Shown here in pieces: positions 1 through 9,680 of a stretch of 36,200 bases of DNA. Position numbers and translations under genes: made by a program. The notes under the pieces were generated by a model. It made no database searches. It was not told the DNA's origin and saw only the letters and a program-made list of their open reading frames with translations. Positions within the stretch are counted from its first letter, which is position 1; the number at the start of each line of letters is the position of its first letter. The stretch is from JBJGXI01 sp045635475 (GTDB lineage Bacteria > Bacillota > Bacilli > Bacillales > Amphibacillaceae). The stretch lies in NCBI RefSeq assembly GCF_045635475.1, contig NZ_JBJGXI010000053.1:1-36200 (forward strand). Reading direction: 5' to 3'.

Positions 1-50
1 AAATACGTAAAGTGTTGGTTGTACCGGAACATCTCCACTTGAAAGTACCT

Positions 51-1691
51 TTATAACATATAGTTTTCGAAATCTATCGACTGATCATTGATTCGTCTAT
101 ATATTTTTTCGGCATCACGAGTAGAGGCAAGTTCAAGCTTTTCATTGTCAATGGTCTTGTAAATTAAAGACAAGTCATCGTTACTTGATTTTCTTGATTC
201 TACTTGTTTGCGAAATTCATTTACATCATATATTAAAAGCCTGCTAGCTTCCTGTTTATCTATAACCTCTACAACAACACTATTATTGTCTCCATCACTT
301 TTAACAACAAAACGATCTTCCATTTCGGTTATATTATAAGGCTGTTGCAGGTGGATAGCGATGTACGTATCACCGGTTTCACCGTAGATAGCGCGGTCTT
401 TAGCAATCCAATCACCTTTAGGTAAGTACCCAATTATATAGGGATGATCAGATGCTTGAAGGTTTTGGTAGAGTGCACATACTACATTCTTGTGATACAG
501 TACTTCGCATTGCGCACTTTGATGGCGTTCATCACCTTCCTGATTCCCTTCACCAGGATGAAAGAAATAGAGCTGGTTAATGGAGTCCTGATTACCAACA
601 GGTAATGAAATATCCCAACGGTGTTGCTCATTTAAATATTCTTCGGTACGTTCCCATAGTCCACCTATAGCATAAGCCGATGTTATATATACGTAGTGGT
701 GAAGTGAATCATAGTGATTGTTTTCCTCATCAAAAGCCAGTTTAATTTCCTTTTTGACCTCGACTGGCACGGTACGATTTACACCAATGTTAATAATAGA
801 TTCCGGAGCTTGATAGGAAAGAAAACCTGCACCCTCCAATCTAGTAATAGAAACTGGTGTTGGAAAATCTCCAAACTGAATGTAATCAAGTAATGTATTC
901 TCATCACTTGGAATGTCATGTTCTAAACCGCGGGAGTGAGCGCCGACCCATGCGCCTTTCATATAAAAAGTTGTACGTTCTTTCCACATGAAATCTAATA
1001 GATTTGTTAGCGTTTGTTTGATAGATTCATCTTTCATATAATCTCTAGCGAAATCGAGCGATTGGATCCAATGCCACAGCCATGGCAGGCTGCCGTATTC
1101 TCGTAAACCATATTCCCTAACATGTTCTAGTACCGTGTTAATGTGATCATAACCTTTATTGATCATCTCTTGATTTTGAAAGTACTGACCATACATCAGT
1201 TGCATCACAAATATTTTCGTTTCATGATGGGAGAACTCGTCTGGTTTTCTTAACCGAAGTTCACTATTATAGATGGCTGTTAAAGAAGCTTTTATTAGAT
1301 TTTTTAGATCTGGTGAAAGTGTATCTTTATAATCCTCGTAAAAATGTAACAACAAGCTGCTAAAAAACTCTATCGGAAGTGTGTTAGGTTTGGCTAGTTC
1401 AGGTTTTGGGTGGAGACTAAGTGGCCAATGCCCTACATGGTTACTTTGTTTATTCTGCTCTTGTAATTTGATACTGTGAAATAACATACGTTCTGCGAGT
1501 TTTTTTGCATCCTGTTTGTCCGAAGATATGCTAATGTTGTCATCTTGGGTGGCAGCATATAAGTGCATGCCATAATAAAAATTGTCTCGAATATCATCTA
1601 AAAACCAATAATTCTCTTTAATTATTGATAATTTAAGCGCTTTCTCCGCGGCTAAAGTTATTACTTGGGACTTGCGGTTCACAAAGTTCAT
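51..1691 (-). CDS. Unrecognised alpha/alpha-toroid-like protein, putative glycan-active enzyme
   Basis: I do not recognise the family with certainty. The 546-residue protein has no signal peptide or membrane segment, so it should be cytoplasmic. Residues about 1-350 are mainly amphipathic helices rich in Trp, Tyr and His (for example W-V-G-A-H-S-R at 248-254 and Y-I-T-S-A-Y-A at 335-341). Residues about 360-546 are predicted mostly beta. This helical-toroid-then-beta layout resembles polysaccharide lyases and heparinase-like proteins, and the neighbouring lyase, GH88 and GH2 genes suit an enzyme acting on uronic-acid oligosaccharides. That role is inference from shape and context. The ATG at 1691 has a strong GGAAGGGAG site 8 bases upstream. 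It is transcribed divergently from the transport operon starting at 1948. Alternatives are a glycosidase or epimerase with the same toroid fold. Confidence 0.6.
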   Translation of the reverse strand: MNFVNRKSQVITLAAEKALKLSIIKENYWFLDDIRDNFYYGMHLYAATQDDNISISSDKQDAKKLAERMLFHSIKLQEQNKQSNHVGHWPLSLHPKPELAKPNTLPIEFFSSLLLHFYEDYKDTLSPDLKNLIKASLTAIYNSELRLRKPDEFSHHETKIFVMQLMYGQYFQNQEMINKGYDHINTVLEHVREYGLREYGSLPWLWHWIQSLDFARDYMKDESIKQTLTNLLDFMWKERTTFYMKGAWVGAHSRGLEHDIPSDENTLLDYIQFGDFPTPVSITRLEGAGFLSYQAPESIINIGVNRTVPVEVKKEIKLAFDEENNHYDSLHHYVYITSAYAIGGLWERTEEYLNEQHRWDISLPVGNQDSINQLYFFHPGEGNQEGDERHQSAQCEVLYHKNVVCALYQNLQASDHPYIIGYLPKGDWIAKDRAIYGETGDTYIAIHLQQPYNITEMEDRFVVKSDGDNNSVVVEVIDKQEASRLLIYDVNEFRKQVESRKSSNDDLSLIYKTIDNEKLELASTRDAEKIYRRINDQSIDFENYML

Positions 1692-1722
1692 TGCTAAAAC
1701 TCCCTTCCAGATATTAAAGTGA

Positions 1723-1750
1723 ATTATACATGAAGAAGTATGAATTCATA
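1723..1750 (-). promoter_or_regulatory. Putative promoter and palindrome upstream of the minus-strand gene
   Basis: On the minus strand a perfect TATAAT (1723-1728) lies about 30 bases before the start at 1691. Directly upstream sits the perfect 12-base palindrome TATGAATTCATA (1739-1750), a possible operator. A TTGATA hexamer occurs further upstream but at a poor 20-base spacing. The rest of the 256-base divergent intergenic region contains a second short palindrome, CCTATT-C-AATAGG at 1874-1886, nearer the plus-strand operon. No clear plus-strand sigma-A promoter was found. Confidence 0.4.
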
Positions 1751-1947
1751 TCAATCCTTATGAACTAGTTAAAAATGTATACAAATAAGTAAAATTCCGA
1801 CTATGAATATTGATTAAGGTAACTCATTTAAAGGGCAATGGTAAAAAAAACAATCATAATAGTAAAAATATTTCCTATTCAATAGGATAGCTATTCACTA
1901 AACTTAGAGTAATGAAAGTATCGATGGTATTCAAAAGGGGGGATTAT

Positions 1948-2592
1948 ATGAACTTAGAGGGCGGATGGACTGGCGGATTTTATAGAATATGTGAATGGAT
2001 ATATCGATTAGCCTATTTGAACATATTATGGCTATTTTTCACTTTGCTTGGTTTCATAGTTATGGGTATAGGCCCTTCTACTCTAGCCATGTATTCCATA
2101 ATGAGAAAATGGATCAATGGGGAAGATGATTTCCGGGTGTTTCCTACATTTTCATCTTTTTTTAAAACTGGCTTCAAGCAAGCAAATGTAATTGGATTAA
2201 TTCTAACGATCGTTGGATTGTTTATAATTGTTGACGTTAGTTTACTAGGTTATTTTGATGGTGCTATCCAATATATAGTAGTTGGTAGTTTTACAACCGT
2301 TCTTATTCTATATATGTTAGTAATGCTCTACATTTTCCCGGTCGTTGTTCAGTATGAGAATACAACGTTACAGCATTTTAAATCGGCATTAATTATTGGT
2401 GTATCGTTTCCAATACGGACGTTAATTACAGCTATTTCAGTTATGTCAGTGCTTTTTATTTGTGTGATATTTCCAGCTGTGGCTCTTCTATATTTGGGAA
2501 GTGGATTCTGTTTTATCACGATGTTCTTTTCACATCATTTATTTAAAAAAATTAATGAACAACAAATTGCAGGTACTGTAGTTGCTGATTAA
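1948..2592 (+). CDS. DUF624 (YesL-like) membrane protein
   Basis: This 214-residue polytopic membrane protein of the DUF624/YesL family has an N-terminal W-I-Y-R-L-A-Y-L-N-I-L-W-type signature, then about five hydrophobic segments. YesL-type proteins are commonly encoded with CUT1 sugar permeases and YesM/YesN systems; their biochemical role is not established. The ATG at 1948 follows AAAAGGGGGG at ideal distance and is preferred over an in-frame ATG at 1912 that has no ribosome binding site. It is the first gene of the left transport operon, with 64 bases to the permease at 2657. A second DUF624 protein of similar length closes the right-hand transport operon at 32299. Confidence 0.88.
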   Translation: MNLEGGWTGGFYRICEWIYRLAYLNILWLFFTLLGFIVMGIGPSTLAMYSIMRKWINGEDDFRVFPTFSSFFKTGFKQANVIGLILTIVGLFIIVDVSLLGYFDGAIQYIVVGSFTTVLILYMLVMLYIFPVVVQYENTTLQHFKSALIIGVSFPIRTLITAISVMSVLFICVIFPAVALLYLGSGFCFITMFFSHHLFKKINEQQIAGTVVAD

Positions 2593-2601
2593 AGGATGTT
2601 T

Positions 2602-2615
2602 TGAAAACGGTACCA
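2602..2615 (+). promoter_or_regulatory. cre-like site (one mismatch)
   Basis: TGAAAACGGTACCA fits the CcpA cre consensus TGWAANCGNTNWCA at every fixed position except the W near the 3' end, which is C. It lies in the gap between the DUF624 gene and the first permease, so CcpA bound here could act as a roadblock to read-through or control a local promoter. Confidence 0.45.
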
Positions 2616-2656
2616 TATAAAATCACGAATGACATTACAAAGATGAGGTGAAACAA

Positions 2657-3598
2657 ATGAAAGATAATGTAGAATTACAACCAAATGCTAAACCTACAAA
2701 AGTAAAATTCAAAAAAACGAAAATTGAAAGAGATGAAAACCTAGCAGGTGCGTTATTCGTATCACCAATGTTACTAGGGGTATCTGTGATTGTTCTATTC
2801 CCAATAGTGGCCACATTTATTCTTGCATTTGCAGATTGGAAATTTATTGCGGGTTGGGATCAATTGAAATGGGTTGGATTCCAAAACTTTAGGGATTTAT
2901 TAGGAGATGCTGTATTTATAAAATCGTTGGTCAACAACGCTATCTTTATTTTAACGGTACCACTTACAATGGCATTTTCAATTGTGTTGGCGATTGTTAT
3001 TGATAAACATGTATACATGAAAGATTATTTTAAGGTCGCATTCTTTATGCCTTATATATCCAGTGTAGTAGCGATTGCTACGGTATGGCGTGTGCTATTT
3101 CACCCTTCAGCAGGGCCGATCAATCAGGTTTTAATGTCAATTGGTATTGAAAACCCGCCAACATGGATCTCTGATCCTGATTTTGCGTTAATTTCAGTTA
3201 TGTTAATTCATATTTGGATATCGACTGGTTTTAATTTAATCGTATATATTGCTGGCTTACAGTCAATTCCAAAAGAACTGTATGAAGCAGCTGAAATGGA
3301 TGGGGCGAATGTTTGGTATAAATTTAGAAATATAACGTTACCTCTAATTTCACCGACATCATTTTTCTTGTTAGTTACAGGTATTATTGCAACATTTAAA
3401 GTGTTTGATTTGATTGCTGTGTTAACTTCAGGTGGGCCATTACATTCAACCAGTATGTTAGTATGGCATTTATATGAAACCGCATTTATTAATTTAGAAA
3501 TTGGTTATGCTTCTGCAATCGCAGTTATATTATTCCTGTTTGTGTTCCTTATTACGATCTTACAGTGGTTAGGGCAAAAGAAATGGGTTAACTATTAA
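2657..3598 (+). CDS. CUT1 sugar ABC transporter permease (UgpA/MalF type)
   Basis: This 313-residue inner-membrane permease has a cytoplasmic Lys-rich N-terminus and about six transmembrane segments. The family EAA loop, which docks the ATPase, is at residues about 209-228 (Y-E-A-A-E-M-D-G-A followed by L-P-L-I). It should form a heterodimer with the permease at 3613 and import an oligosaccharide delivered by the lipoprotein at 4597. The ATG at 2657 is chosen because GAGGTG lies 6 bases upstream; an in-frame GTG at 2648 falls inside that ribosome binding site. The substrate is unknown from sequence; the neighbouring enzymes suggest uronic-acid-containing oligosaccharides. Confidence 0.92.
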   Translation: MKDNVELQPNAKPTKVKFKKTKIERDENLAGALFVSPMLLGVSVIVLFPIVATFILAFADWKFIAGWDQLKWVGFQNFRDLLGDAVFIKSLVNNAIFILTVPLTMAFSIVLAIVIDKHVYMKDYFKVAFFMPYISSVVAIATVWRVLFHPSAGPINQVLMSIGIENPPTWISDPDFALISVMLIHIWISTGFNLIVYIAGLQSIPKELYEAAEMDGANVWYKFRNITLPLISPTSFFLLVTGIIATFKVFDLIAVLTSGGPLHSTSMLVWHLYETAFINLEIGYASAIAVILFLFVFLITILQWLGQKKWVNY

Positions 3599-3612
3599 AG
3601 GAGGACAGACAC

Positions 3613-4452
3613 ATGAACAAATTAAAGGACATTAGCATTGGAAAAATTATCGTAACAATTCTTGCTTTCTTTTGTAGTTTGGCATTTCTACTACCGTTTA
3701 TATGGATGCTCTCCACATCATTCAAAATAGAAGCAGAAGTGTTCACCTATCCGATAAACTGGATTCCAGAAACGTGGAATGCAATAAGTAACTATAAGGA
3801 AGTTTGGTTCGGCGACTATCCGTTCTATCTATATTATTGGAACTCGATTAAAGTAGCGATATTAACTACGTTAGTATCATGCGTTGTTTCATCGCTAGCT
3901 GCATATGGGTTTTCAAAAGTTAGATTCCCTGCAGGTAGTTGGTTGTTTATTATCGTATTAGCAACATATATGGTGCCACCACAGGCTAGTTTAGTACCGC
4001 AATTTCTATTGTTTAGAAGCCTTGGTTTATTCGACACCCACTTAGGTTTAATTCTATTAGGAAGTTTTAGTGTTTTAGGTACATTCATGTTGCGTCAGTT
4101 TTTTATCGGAATCCATACTGATTTAATTGATGCAGCAAAAATTGATGGTGCAGGTCATTGGAAAATCTTCTGGAGAATTGCATTACCTATTGTTCGTCCG
4201 GCGGTAGCTACTTATGCCATCTTAAGATTTATTTGGACATGGAATGACTATCAAAATCCGTTGATTTTCTTGAGAACGGATAACTTATATACAATTCAGC
4301 TAGCAATGCAAAAATTTACAACTATCAATGGTGAGTTTTATTCTTTAATGATGGCAGCAGCAGTTTCTGCAATACTACCATTGTTGATCGTATTTATTAT
4401 CGGGCAAAAACAAGTTATTGAGGGTATAGCACTTGGTGGAGTGAAGGGCTAA
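3613..4452 (+). CDS. CUT1 sugar ABC transporter permease (UgpE/MalG type)
   Basis: This 279-residue second permease subunit has about six transmembrane segments and an EAA loop at residues about 172-190 (I-D-A-A-K-I-D-G-A-G, then A-L-P-I-V). The C-terminus ends in the V-I-E-G-I-A-L-G-G-V-K-G type sequence typical of MalG-like subunits. The start follows AAAGGAGG by a good spacing, 14 bases after the preceding stop codon, so it is co-transcribed with the permease at 2657. No ATP-binding subunit is encoded nearby. Confidence 0.93.
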   Translation: MNKLKDISIGKIIVTILAFFCSLAFLLPFIWMLSTSFKIEAEVFTYPINWIPETWNAISNYKEVWFGDYPFYLYYWNSIKVAILTTLVSCVVSSLAAYGFSKVRFPAGSWLFIIVLATYMVPPQASLVPQFLLFRSLGLFDTHLGLILLGSFSVLGTFMLRQFFIGIHTDLIDAAKIDGAGHWKIFWRIALPIVRPAVATYAILRFIWTWNDYQNPLIFLRTDNLYTIQLAMQKFTTINGEFYSLMMAAAVSAILPLLIVFIIGQKQVIEGIALGGVKG

Positions 4453-4524
4453 TTACGCTTTGATGCAATGTCAAAATAATTGCAATATAGGTAAAATAAT
4501 TTCCATTACAAGAAATTCAAATCT

Positions 4525-4551
4525 GATATACTACCAATGTAAGTGCTTACA
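4525..4551 (+). promoter_or_regulatory. Extended -10 promoter with overlapping cre-like operator
   Basis: TGATATACT (4525-4533 region) reads as an extended -10 element, TG-A-TATACT. Five bases downstream is TGTAAGTGCTTACA (4538-4551), a near-perfect inverted repeat that differs from the cre consensus at one core base. The predicted transcription start falls at or just inside this operator, suggesting direct repression by CcpA or a LacI-family relative. This gives the solute-binding protein its own promoter inside the operon. The same arrangement precedes the second solute-binding protein at 28961-28989. Confidence 0.6.
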
Positions 4552-4596
4552 ATATGTGTGAGCGAATATTTCCAAAAATATAAGGGGGTAAAATGA

Positions 4597-6012
4597 ATGA
4601 TGAAGAAAAATTGGTTAGCACTACTTGCTGTAATTTTTATGGTTTGCATTCTAGCAGCCTGTAATTCAGGTGGTGACGGGGAAACGGCATCAGAAGGTAA
4701 TGACACAAATAATCAATCGGAAGAGCCGAGTGATGAAGGTTCAACTGGTGATGAAAACGAAGGATCAGAAGAAGCTGAAGAAGTAACAATAAAGTTCCAT
4801 ACCCATGGTAATGAAGCGTCTTACAACTGGTCTGAAACGATTCCAGCTTTTGAAGAAGCTTATCCGAACATCAATGTAGAACTTGTAATTCTAAGTGAAA
4901 AAGGCGATACACAAGAAGCACTTCAAAAATTGGATTTAGCAGCAGCTTCTGGTGAGCAACTTGATGTCTTAATGTTCAGTGATCCAGCTTCCTATGCTGA
5001 ACGTGTAAACCTAGGAATGGTTGCACCAATTGATGAATTTATCGAAGCAGAAGGTTATGAAGTGTCAGAGGAGTATAAGGTTAACACGATTTTGAATGAT
5101 AAATACTATGCATTACCTGGTAAATTTAATCCATGGTACGTTTTAGTGAACAAAGACCATCTAGCAGAAGCAGGTCTTGAAGTGCCAACTGAATGGACTT
5201 GGGATGAATACATGGATTATGCAAAGCAGTTAACTACAGATGAGCATCACGGAACTTACTTCCATGGTCCACAAAATGGTGGATGGATGGAATATATGAG
5301 CCTAGCACTTGCTAGTAAGTCAGAGAACGCAGGCTTTGTGAAAGCAGATGGTACAGCGAACTTTGATGATCCTATGTTCCGCAAGACATTAGAAATGCGT
5401 GTGCAAATGGAAAAAGAAGATATGTCAGCAACACCATATGCGGATATCTTATCGCAAAAACTTCACTACCGTAATCAATTCTTTAACCAAGATGCAAGTC
5501 TAGTACCGATCGGTAGCTGGATGAACACAGAACTTGGTGGAACAGAACAGTTCCCATTAAATTTTGAAGTTGGAGTTGCTCCATATCCTTCTAACGCAGG
5601 AAGTGATGAGACAGGCTATACACCTGTAACTACTGACTACATGGCAGTTGCTGAGGCATCTGAACATAAAGAAGCAGCATACAAGTTTATCCGTTGGTAT
5701 ACGACAGAAGGACAAATTGTACAAGGTAAAAACATTCCATCTTGGAATAATGTAGATGAAGCAGACTTTGCTGGCATTGTTGACACAATTCTAGCTGGTA
5801 CAGTTAGCCCAGAAAAAGTTGATAAAGAATCACTTATCAATGTGTTAACAAATGCTAAATCTTCTAAGCTAATTCCGCCAGTTGCTGGCCAAGCTGAAAT
5901 CTATCAAGCTGTCAATGATGAATATGAAAAACTCATATACGGAGAGCAAGACATTGACACTACGATTGAGAATTTACAACAGCAAGCAACTGACATATTA
6001 GCAGATAACTAA
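4597..6012 (+). CDS. Lipoprotein sugar-binding protein of a CUT1 ABC importer
   Basis: This 471-residue extracytoplasmic family 1 solute-binding protein opens with a Lys-Lys charged start, a hydrophobic core and lipobox L-A-A-C with Cys22 as the lipidated residue. A highly acidic Ser/Glu/Asp linker (residues about 24-62) tethers the domain to the membrane. The mature region has the two-lobe SBP pattern, including W-T-W-D-E-Y at about 198 and a Trp-rich C-terminal lobe. It should deliver sugar to the permeases at 2657 and 3613. Two adjacent ATG codons (4597, 4600) follow AAGGGGG; either could be used. It has a dedicated promoter upstream and a stable hairpin downstream. Confidence 0.93.
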   Translation: MMKKNWLALLAVIFMVCILAACNSGGDGETASEGNDTNNQSEEPSDEGSTGDENEGSEEAEEVTIKFHTHGNEASYNWSETIPAFEEAYPNINVELVILSEKGDTQEALQKLDLAAASGEQLDVLMFSDPASYAERVNLGMVAPIDEFIEAEGYEVSEEYKVNTILNDKYYALPGKFNPWYVLVNKDHLAEAGLEVPTEWTWDEYMDYAKQLTTDEHHGTYFHGPQNGGWMEYMSLALASKSENAGFVKADGTANFDDPMFRKTLEMRVQMEKEDMSATPYADILSQKLHYRNQFFNQDASLVPIGSWMNTELGGTEQFPLNFEVGVAPYPSNAGSDETGYTPVTTDYMAVAEASEHKEAAYKFIRWYTTEGQIVQGKNIPSWNNVDEADFAGIVDTILAGTVSPEKVDKESLINVLTNAKSSKLIPPVAGQAEIYQAVNDEYEKLIYGEQDIDTTIENLQQQATDILADN

Positions 6013-6033
6013 TAAGTAACTTCTTGATGTTTT

Positions 6034-6082
6034 GGTTAGCAAGGAATCGCTTTTGTTGCAGCAAAGGTGATTCCTACTAACC
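6034..6082 (+). terminator. Stem-loop after the solute-binding protein gene, without U-tract
   Basis: GGTTAG and AGGAATC pair with GATTCCT and CTAACC, with a further CTTTTG/CAAAGG inner stem, giving a nearly continuous hairpin just after the stop codon. No T-run follows, so a complete intrinsic terminator is unlikely. It more probably protects the abundant solute-binding protein mRNA or attenuates transcription into the kinase gene. Confidence 0.5.
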
Positions 6083-6215
6083 ATTATCATAACAGAGTTA
6101 AAGTGCAAAATCATGAAGTTTGATAAATGGTATAATAATCATCAGTGGATATTTCTATCCAGCTGATGTAATTTTGTTTAATCGTACTTACCATTTTATC
6201 GCTAGGAGAATATTT

Positions 6216-8033
6216 ATGAAATTTAACAAGCACTTTATTTCTTCCTCTTCATTCCGTTATAAAGTTATTCTTTCATCAATCATATGTATCGTATTGCCCG
6301 TAATTATCACCTTATCTATTTTTAATTATTTAACTAGGGATGCCATGGAAGAGCAAGCTATTACGAATGCAAATAAAGCGCTTGAATTAACAGAAGAATA
6401 CGTTTTGAAACTGCTAGAAGATATGTTATATGTAACGAACTTTATCCAAGTAGATACGGAGCTAAATGCTATCTTAAAAAATAAAGCAGAGCAAGATACA
6501 ACAGATTTCACTAATCAGACGTATGAACAATTTCTTCAAGATAGAAACGTGATGAGTACGATCGAGAATATAACATTAGTTGGTGAAAAATCACAGGTTA
6601 CCATTTTGTTGAAAAACGGAAAATCTTATACGAACTATCCAGTAACGGATTATAATCCAGTGCGGTTATTGGAAGAAGATTGGTTTAACGAGTTAGCGAG
6701 TAAGCATGGCTATGAATCATTATGGATAGACACAGTTCCTACGGTTTTTCAAGCAGATAAAGTTAATAATCCTTATCAATTATCTGTTGCTAGAACACTT
6801 CGAAATAAAAACTTAGATATATACGGATATGTTGTCGTTACATTATATGAAAAAAAGATTAGTCAAATCTTTAAAAGTAGATCTGATAACGAAGAAGTTC
6901 TGATCGTTAATGAAGATAATAAAATTTTATCTCATCGAGATACATCGCAAATTGGTGAAGTATTTCCCTATTTAGAACAAACCCAAAATCAAGACCATTC
7001 TAGTATTATCGAAATAGCTAATCAAGATTATTTACTAACCACAACAGAAATTTCCTTCAATAATTGGAAACTTGTATCATTGATTCCATACAGAGAAGCT
7101 GTTTCAAATATCAATTCGGTCTTTAGTAAAGTATTTATTATCCTCTTATTACTTTTTGCTGTTTTCTTTGTTGTCTTAGCTTATCTTATTAATCGAATTA
7201 CAAGACCATTAGTAGATTTAGGAAATGTTGTAGAAGAAGTCCAAGATGGTAATTTAAGCGTTCGATCTCGTATTCAGAGCGACGATGAGATTGGTAGATT
7301 TTCAAAATCATTTGATTATATGTTAGATCGTATTAATCTAATGATAAAGGAAGTTCAAGAAACACAATCAAGAAAAAGAAAAGCAGAATTAGCTATGCTA
7401 CAAGCACAAATAAACCCGCATTTTCTATTTAACGTATTGAACTCGATTCGTTTAAAAGTTTTTAAAAACGGTGATAAAGAAAGTGCTAAAATGATTAGCT
7501 CTTTGTCAAAACTATTACGCATGACGATTGATGAGAATAAAGATACGATTAAGTTTTATGATGAAGTTAGTACGGTTAGCGATTATATTTTCTTAATGAA
7601 TATGAGACAAAAAGAAAAGAATACTTTTATTACTAATATTTCAAATGAGACTTACAAACAATATATTCCTCGTTTTATATTGCAGCCAATCATCGAGAAT
7701 TCGATTATTCATGGTCTGCAACAAAGTGGAGGCATAATCAAACTGCATGCCTTTACAACAAAGGATAAATTCATAATTGAAATTGAAGACAATGGTGAAG
7801 GGATGGATGCAGAAAAATTAGCAGGAGTTCAAAATGTTTTTGCGCCAACTAGTAGCCTAAAGCAAATAAATCAAACCGAGAGACGAACTGGTTTTTCAAA
7901 TATCGGTTTATCAAATGTGTATGAACGATTGGCAATGACTTTTGGTCCTGAATTCCGTATGAAAGTAGATAGTGCAGAAGGGAACGGAACAAGAGTCACA
8001 TTACTAATTCCGTTAAGAAGGGATGGGGCGTAA
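6216..8033 (+). CDS. YesM-type sensor histidine kinase
   Basis: This 605-residue membrane sensor kinase has a first transmembrane segment near residues 16-38, an extracytoplasmic Cache-like sensing domain to about 300, a second transmembrane segment near 305-330, a HAMP domain, and a His_kinase (PF06580) domain with phospho-acceptor His402 in Q-I-N-P-H-F-L-F-N. A HATPase_c domain follows, with N-box E-N-S-I-I-H-G and G-box E-D-N-G-E-G-M. The ATG at 6216 has TAGGAGAA upstream and begins just before the first membrane segment; an in-frame upstream start at 6120 lacks a binding site. It overlaps the regulator by one base (TAATG), giving translational coupling. It probably senses the imported glycan, directly or through the adjacent solute-binding protein. 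Confidence 0.92.
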   Translation: MKFNKHFISSSSFRYKVILSSIICIVLPVIITLSIFNYLTRDAMEEQAITNANKALELTEEYVLKLLEDMLYVTNFIQVDTELNAILKNKAEQDTTDFTNQTYEQFLQDRNVMSTIENITLVGEKSQVTILLKNGKSYTNYPVTDYNPVRLLEEDWFNELASKHGYESLWIDTVPTVFQADKVNNPYQLSVARTLRNKNLDIYGYVVVTLYEKKISQIFKSRSDNEEVLIVNEDNKILSHRDTSQIGEVFPYLEQTQNQDHSSIIEIANQDYLLTTTEISFNNWKLVSLIPYREAVSNINSVFSKVFIILLLLFAVFFVVLAYLINRITRPLVDLGNVVEEVQDGNLSVRSRIQSDDEIGRFSKSFDYMLDRINLMIKEVQETQSRKRKAELAMLQAQINPHFLFNVLNSIRLKVFKNGDKESAKMISSLSKLLRMTIDENKDTIKFYDEVSTVSDYIFLMNMRQKEKNTFITNISNETYKQYIPRFILQPIIENSIIHGLQQSGGIIKLHAFTTKDKFIIEIEDNGEGMDAEKLAGVQNVFAPTSSLKQINQTERRTGFSNIGLSNVYERLAMTFGPEFRMKVDSAEGNGTRVTLLIPLRRDGA

Positions 8034-9643
8034 TGTATAAAGTGATGTTAGTCGATGATGATTATCCCGCTTTAGAATTTTTATCGGAGATGATTGAATG
8101 GGAGTTACTTGATTTGGAGTTACAAAGTATTCATGAAAATGGTGCTAGTGCGCTTGCTTATGCATTAAAAGATATGCCTGATATACTAATTACAGATATT
8201 GGCATGCCGAAGATGGATGGCTTAGAGTTAACCGAGAGAATGAAGGAACAAAAAGCAGATTTACAAGTAGCGATTCTTTCATGTCACAGTGAATTCAAAT
8301 ATGCACAAAAGGCTCTAAAACTTAATGTTCAAGATTATATATTAAAAGACACGTTGGATCCTGAGGATTTATCAGCTCTTTTGCTAGATATCAAAAACAA
8401 GTTAGAAAACAATTATAAAAGAATTATAAAACAAGAAAAATTAGAAAATGTCGTTGAAAGAAACAAGAGCTTAGCAAAAGAGAAGTTCTTAAGGGAACTT
8501 ATATACCAGTCACCACAGAGTAACAAAGAATGGTGTTATATCGATAATTTCTCAGGATTTAAATTAGAAAAAAGACCTTATATACCAATTCTATGTTCTA
8601 TAGAGGGTTATGAATCTCATAAAAACGCTTATTCGTCAGAGGATTTATTTCTGTTTGCAGTACAAAACGTAATTACTGAGGTACTAAAGACAACGGAAAC
8701 TGAGGCAGTTCACTTCCACTTTGAAACGAATAAATCTATTATTCTATTTCCCTATGAATCCACTTTAAAAATGGATAGTTATGGAGATACCTATAATACC
8801 TTAACAAAAATACAACAAACGTTGAAAAGCTATTTAAATGTGTCGATATCATTTTTAGTTGGAGAGAATGTTGCACCTGACGATCTTCAATTTGAAATAT
8901 CCAATCTACTAGGTAGTAAAAAACAACGTTTCTATATGGAATCCTCCTTAATCACGAAGAAAACGGAAGAAATAAGCGATACTAGCGAAGACATATATTC
9001 TCATTATGATGCTGCAGCAAAGGAACTTCGTCAATTGATTTTTGAAAAAGAGATCAACAATATTAAACCATTTGTGAATAAATGGTTACAATTTATCAAG
9101 GAAGGCTCATACGAACCAGATAACGTAAAAGAGTGGGTTCTAAAACTGTTGCTAGAGCTAAAATTAAAACTAAAATCATTACAATATTTTCAATCGAGTT
9201 TTAATATGGACATCGTACATCAGGAAATTATTAATATCGAGAACATAAATGATTTAAGAATTTGGCTTATAGATTGCTTGGATGCTGTGCTACAACTTAC
9301 AACAGAAGCACTATACAGCGCTAAAAATAAAGAAATCTTAGAAGCGTGTGTATACGTTTCACTGAATATAGAGAAAAAGTTATGTCTTGACGAAGTCGCA
9401 AACCATCTATTTTTAAATCCTAGCTATTTTAGTCGACTATTTAAAAAAGAAACCGGCAAAACATTTGTGGAGTATGTAAAGACAATGAAAATGGAACGAG
9501 CCAAAGAATTGCTCAATCAAACAACAGATACTGTTGGAGAAATCTGTGAACGTTTAGGCTATGATAATCAAAGTTATTTTATCAAGCTATTCAAAAACTA
9601 CACGGGAATCACTCCTGCGGAATATCGAGGGAGAAAGAAGTAG
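8033..9643 (+). CDS. YesN-type response regulator with AraC DNA-binding domain
   Basis: This 536-residue cytoplasmic response regulator has an N-terminal receiver domain with acidic pair D8-D9, phospho-acceptor Asp55 in I-T-D-I-G-M-P and a conserved Lys after the fifth strand. A long helical middle region (about 130-420) precedes a C-terminal AraC/XylS double helix-turn-helix (about 435-534, ending in P-A-E-Y-R). Its start codon overlaps the kinase stop codon (TAATG). By family precedent it activates the transport and degradation genes around it; the target sites cannot be read from the sequence. Confidence 0.93.
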   Translation: MYKVMLVDDDYPALEFLSEMIEWELLDLELQSIHENGASALAYALKDMPDILITDIGMPKMDGLELTERMKEQKADLQVAILSCHSEFKYAQKALKLNVQDYILKDTLDPEDLSALLLDIKNKLENNYKRIIKQEKLENVVERNKSLAKEKFLRELIYQSPQSNKEWCYIDNFSGFKLEKRPYIPILCSIEGYESHKNAYSSEDLFLFAVQNVITEVLKTTETEAVHFHFETNKSIILFPYESTLKMDSYGDTYNTLTKIQQTLKSYLNVSISFLVGENVAPDDLQFEISNLLGSKKQRFYMESSLITKKTEEISDTSEDIYSHYDAAAKELRQLIFEKEINNIKPFVNKWLQFIKEGSYEPDNVKEWVLKLLLELKLKLKSLQYFQSSFNMDIVHQEIINIENINDLRIWLIDCLDAVLQLTTEALYSAKNKEILEACVYVSLNIEKKLCLDEVANHLFLNPSYFSRLFKKETGKTFVEYVKTMKMERAKELLNQTTDTVGEICERLGYDNQSYFIKLFKNYTGITPAEYRGRKK

Positions 9644-9680
9644 ATTTGGTCTAATGTCGTGTACTAAAAGGAGAATTACA

